A stretch of 64,000 nt of DNA from an uncultured Oscillospiraceae bacterium (lineage in GTDB: Bacteria > Bacillota > Clostridia > Oscillospirales > Acutalibacteraceae): positions 62,001 to 126,000 of the forward strand of contig UQDP01000002.1 in NCBI GenBank assembly GCA_900539845.1, read 5' to 3'. Made by a program: the position numbers and the translations under genes. Below the pieces are notes generated by a model. The model worked only from the letters and a program-made list of their open reading frames with translations, ran no database searches and was not told the DNA's origin. Positions within the stretch are counted from its first letter, which is position 1. Each line of letters starts with the position of its first letter. Positions 61,031-64,000 of this stretch are shown one piece after another.

Positions 61031-62031
61031 TTGATTCTCCTGCTGCGCATTTCAACATATGATTTTCCAAGAATATATAAAGCGTTACTCCATTTATGCT
61101 TAATACACAACCTCATTACAAAGTGGATTATGTTTTGATACCCGTAACCGCCTTTATATCGTGAATAAAACTTTATACACATATTTTTAATTTCTTTTTT
61201 TATCTCCTTCGGAGGTTTACCATCATCTTTAAATTCTTCCATTACGCACGTACCGAAGCTTTCAACATGGAGCATATCACAGATACGGCAAAGCTGCGTT
61301 TTCTCATCTTCGTTAAAATCACTTTCAAAAATCGTTTTAAATGCGGCATCAAACACCAAAGGGTAAACATCAATCAAATTTTCTTTTTTTCTTCTGACTA
61401 AGGAACCTGAACTTGTTGCGTTATAAATATAAACCGAAACGTCTGCCACTGTGATGTTTTTACACAAAAACAAATATCTCAGTCCAAAATCAAAATCCTC
61501 CGCAACAATCATATCCGTATTAAATCTAAGTCTGTTATTTTCTATTATTTTTCTGTCGAATCTTTTGGCGCAGGGACTGTTGATCATTCTTGATGCGATA
61601 AGATATTTATATTTTTCAATCCGTTCGGCATCGTTAATACCGGCATTGATCGTTTTTCTGATTATACGATCTCCAACCTCCCAAGAGTCTTTAAAAATAA
61701 CCCATCCGTCATTGTAACCATATTTTTCAAATTCAAAAAAATAATGATCCTCAACATAATCATCGCTGTCAACAAACAGGATGAAATCACCCCGCGCATG
61801 ATCAAGGCCCGCATTTCTGGCTGATGAAGCGCCGCCGTTTTCCTTATTTATCGTGAAAATATTCTCATATTTGTCTGAAAAATCATTACAGATCTCAAGG
61901 CTTTTGTCTTTTGACCCGTCATTAACAAGAATGATCTCATAATCGTTAAAATCCTGATTCAATATACTGTTTACACATCTGCTTAAAGTTCTTTCAGCAT
62001 TATAAACAGGTATTATGACTGAATATTTCAA
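61027..62031 (-). CDS. Family 2 glycosyltransferase
   Basis: The 334-residue GT2 enzyme has KYSVIIPVYNAERTLSRCVN, LVNDGSKDKS and FVDSDDY. TTG at 62031 is taken as start, because AAGGTGG lies five bases upstream and no ATG follows nearby. With this start it does not overlap the preceding gene. It shares the SSARNAGL segment with the other GT2 enzymes of the cluster. Confidence 0.88.
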   Translation of the reverse strand: MKYSVIIPVYNAERTLSRCVNSILNQDFNDYEIILVNDGSKDKSLEICNDFSDKYENIFTINKENGGASSARNAGLDHARGDFILFVDSDDYVEDHYFFEFEKYGYNDGWVIFKDSWEVGDRIIRKTINAGINDAERIEKYKYLIASRMINSPCAKRFDRKIIENNRLRFNTDMIVAEDFDFGLRYLFLCKNITVADVSVYIYNATSSGSLVRRKKENLIDVYPLVFDAAFKTIFESDFNEDEKTQLCRICDMLHVESFGTCVMEEFKDDGKPPKEIKKEIKNMCIKFYSRYKGGYGYQNIIHFVMRLCIKHKWSNALYILGKSYVEMRSRRIK

Positions 62032-62057
62032 AACTACCACCTTGTAAACTATAAGAA

Positions 62058-62996
62058 TCAAAAATTAAACTTTGATAATATAAATTTGCAGATTCTTATT
62101 ATTCTTCTGATAACCTGCGTATTTACGGAACAAAAAATATTTTGTATCGGTGTCGGGGAATTCAGCTTTTTTATCATTTTCAGATCCGTTTTATCATTCT
62201 TTTCAATGAATCCAAACCTCGTAATATAAAAACATTCGCTGCCATTCGTTTTATCGGGCATTACCCGGTGTGATAAATGGATATAATTAAACTCGTCGGT
62301 TTTTATTTCTTTATCGGAATAATAATCCCTGAAGATCGCACCGTTGCTATAATAGAAGATCTGATATTTATAATTTTTTCTGCATATTTCATTATTTAAA
62401 GTGAAATTTTTTCTTCTTCGGGCTATATCGGCAAAATCTTTTGAAGCGTATTGAGGAATGTTGAGCAGTTTAAACTTTTTTGTCATGCCCGGCAATTCAT
62501 CGAACACGGTTATAAAGGAAGTGGAAAAAACCTTTCTGTAATCCTGACCGCGATTTTCCATGAATCTTCGGTTGTTTTTATATGTATTTTTATATATCGT
62601 CAAATGCCCGAACTGATAGAGTTTTTCATAATCTTTATGCGGCAAAAATTTTTCCAAATCACCTAAAATCGTGTCTATATCTATATGACCCCAATATTCA
62701 TAATTCTTTATATCATCCTCGAAAAGATAACCGTATGCCGGCTTATAATCACACAGCTTATAAGGCTTCGGCAAAATTACGGGGAAATCAAATCTACTTT
62801 GAATCTTATTTTTTAAATCCTGAAAGGAGATCTTGAAAAAGTACACATTTTGAGGCAACGGCTCATATTTAGAGATATCACAGTCTCCATACAGAAAAAA
62901 ATCGATTCCGCTATTTTGTGCAGCGCTTTTCAGCCACAGAGTGAAATAATCAGGATACTCACCAAAATACGCTGAAATTAAAACAAGCTTTTTCAT
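62058..62996 (-). CDS. DUF6625-like protein, probable glycosyltransferase
   Basis: The 312-residue product begins MKKLVLISAYFGEYPDYFTLW. It has YWGHIDIDTILGDLEKFLP, in which an Asp-rich motif resembles the metal site of GT-A enzymes, and later ASKDFADIARRRKNF. It matches the DUF6625 family found in surface polysaccharide clusters. Activity is unproven. It is 15 bases downstream of the beta-propeller-like gene. Confidence 0.78.
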   Translation of the reverse strand: MKKLVLISAYFGEYPDYFTLWLKSAAQNSGIDFFLYGDCDISKYEPLPQNVYFFKISFQDLKNKIQSRFDFPVILPKPYKLCDYKPAYGYLFEDDIKNYEYWGHIDIDTILGDLEKFLPHKDYEKLYQFGHLTIYKNTYKNNRRFMENRGQDYRKVFSTSFITVFDELPGMTKKFKLLNIPQYASKDFADIARRRKNFTLNNEICRKNYKYQIFYYSNGAIFRDYYSDKEIKTDEFNYIHLSHRVMPDKTNGSECFYITRFGFIEKNDKTDLKMIKKLNSPTPIQNIFCSVNTQVIRRIIRICKFILSKFNF

Positions 62997-63011
62997 ATCA
63001 TTACCCTTATA

Positions 63012-63941
63012 TCATTTTTCGCGACCCGATGCCTTGATCCTTTTAATCACGGCTCCGAGCAGATTCAGCAAATGGAATTGATTTTGCATTTTTAAATCTA
63101 TGACTTCAATATGATCAAGTTTATTGTAAGTGTGTACACCTGAAAACACTGTGCTCTTATTTGTTTTTATGTCTGACGCGGAGATCGTTTTAACGCATTT
63201 TTCCTTATATTCGAGCTTGGAAACAGACAATACTTCATTAAAATTCAGTTTTTCGCCGTAATTTTTGCCGCAATTTTGGGACGGCCGTATCCGTTTGCCT
63301 TTATGATAAAACAGCTTTCCGGCCCCTCTTGCATAATTCGCATCCGTTTTTACGGGATTATTCTCACACTCAACTAAAGAATCATTTTCAAAATAAAACA
63401 GATCAAGTCTGTCAAAAACGAACTTTTCGATTATTTTTTCAGTTAAACAATACGTATTGTTTTTATCCTCAAAGAAAACCGTATCGACCATTTCGCCTTT
63501 TGTCAAAACACATGTTTTCTTCCATTTATCCGGGAAATCTACACTTTCAAGCAGAAACAGTTCATTTTCTTCACTCGATTCCGGAACAATATAGAAATGA
63601 TTATTCTTTTCAAAAATAAAAGGATAAGAAAGATGACCGGCACTCTCATAACATATTTTTATCCTGCCTGCACCCTTTTCGGATATTTTTCTATAACCGA
63701 TTACACCTTTTCGTTTCAACCGGTCAAAAGCCTCGAAAAACAGATAGTATTCGCCTTTATACTTAAAAATAAAAGGATCTGCCGTCCAATACCTGATGGA
63801 ATTTTTCAAAACAGTAAAACTGCCGTCCGAATCTTCGAGCAGACAATTCTTCTCGTTCTTATTGAATCTTACAGCACAGCACCATTCGGAAACCAGTAAC
63901 GATCTGTGCTTGGCTTTAAGGATATTGTTTTTATTGAGCAT
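63012..63941 (-). CDS. GINT1 N-terminal-like beta-propeller protein in polysaccharide cluster
   Basis: The 309-residue product has repeated beta-propeller blades of the type WTADPFIFKYKGEYYLFFEA, SYPFIFEKNNHFYIVPESSE and SVDFPDKWKK. The ARGAGKLFYHKGKRIRPSQNC blade follows. This pattern resembles the N-terminal domain of plant glucosamine inositolphosphorylceramide transferase, and similar domains occur in bacterial surface-sugar loci. It may bind or process a sugar; an enzymatic role is not shown. AAGGTG precedes the ATG. Confidence 0.72.
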   Translation of the reverse strand: MLNKNNILKAKHRSLLVSEWCCAVRFNKNEKNCLLEDSDGSFTVLKNSIRYWTADPFIFKYKGEYYLFFEAFDRLKRKGVIGYRKISEKGAGRIKICYESAGHLSYPFIFEKNNHFYIVPESSEENELFLLESVDFPDKWKKTCVLTKGEMVDTVFFEDKNNTYCLTEKIIEKFVFDRLDLFYFENDSLVECENNPVKTDANYARGAGKLFYHKGKRIRPSQNCGKNYGEKLNFNEVLSVSKLEYKEKCVKTISASDIKTNKSTVFSGVHTYNKLDHIEVIDLKMQNQFHLLNLLGAVIKRIKASGREK

Positions 63942-63948
63942 AATAACA

Positions 63949-64000
63949 TCACCTTAAATAATACTTTTTTAACTTATCGGCACATTCATAAATATCCCAG
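63949..64000 (-). CDS. C-terminal end of a gene continuing beyond the window
   Basis: On the minus strand the last 52 bases read WDIYECADKLKKYYLR and stop at 63949, seven bases before the next start codon at 63941. The ending is typical of a glycosyltransferase tail (an Ile/Ala-Asp-Lys helix) and the spacing is typical of the cluster. Too short to assign. Confidence 0.55.
   Translation of the reverse strand, partial: WDIYECADKLKKYYLR

Overview
The window looks like a chromosomal segment of an anaerobic, probably gut-dwelling clostridium (Bacillota, Clostridia, near Ruminococcaceae/Oscillospiraceae). This is inferred from the Spo0A gene, a group-B-type [FeFe] hydrogenase, clostridial families of unknown function (DUF3793, DUF3048, DUF4250, DUF5662), strong Gram-positive ribosome binding sites with frequent TTG starts, sigma-A promoters, 4-base ATGA gene overlaps and moderate GC. 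There is no phage, IS element, CRISPR array or rRNA. One tRNA gene, tRNA-Pro(CGG), is present.

Layout. 0-5 kb: a truncated DUF3793 gene and a heterodimeric ABC exporter pair behind a TetR regulator. Both loci carry a GTTAG-N6-CTAAC operator that recurs at a ZIP metal transporter at 37.5 kb, which suggests a metal-responsive regulon. 5-14.5 kb: a glycan locus with a GH29 alpha-L-fucosidase and a DUF6067-like protein, diverging from an AraC regulator that precedes a galactose-type ABC importer (mglBAC). 14.5-19.2 kb: small regulators (XRE, ribbon-helix-helix), several small hypotheticals, a possible degenerate actin-like protein, a DUF3048 protein and a repeat-tailed membrane protein. 19.2-28.2 kb: two metallophosphoesterases, GtrA, NUDIX, DUF5662, a complete pstSCAB phosphate importer whose PstS is circularly permuted, and a Vat-type acetyltransferase. 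28.3-33.2 kb: fucA-fucK-fucI with a divergent AraC regulator. 34-37.3 kb: a membrane-anchored GH51-like enzyme and a lipoprotein of the endonuclease/exonuclease/phosphatase fold. 37.5-45.5 kb: ZIP transporter, AIM24, [FeFe] hydrogenase, TetR, DUF4250, gltX-glnS. 45.6-48.9 kb: a carboxymuconolactone-decarboxylase-family gene, an aldo-keto reductase, and MerR-like and LysR regulators. 49-64 kb: spo0A, then a large exopolysaccharide cluster that runs off the window.

How they fit. The GH29 enzyme can release L-fucose from host or plant glycans, the Mgl-type transporter may import the released sugar, and FucI/FucK/FucA would turn it into DHAP and L-lactaldehyde. No lactaldehyde reductase or propanediol microcompartment is visible. 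The polysaccharide cluster holds four GT2 domains, GT4, GT8 and GT14 transferases, a pyruvyltransferase fused to a GT2, an EpsG-like polymerase, a Wzx-like flippase and an acyltransferase. Its start, with priming transferase and chain-length control, would lie beyond 64 kb.

Most notable observations: Spo0A has an intact DNA-binding domain but a receiver whose phospho-acceptor Asp is Glu and whose acidic pocket is Gly-Glu, so it should not be switched by normal phosphorylation. Others are the GTTAG-N6-CTAAC operator set, a 97-base inverted-repeat leader upstream of DUF3793, and the permuted PstS.
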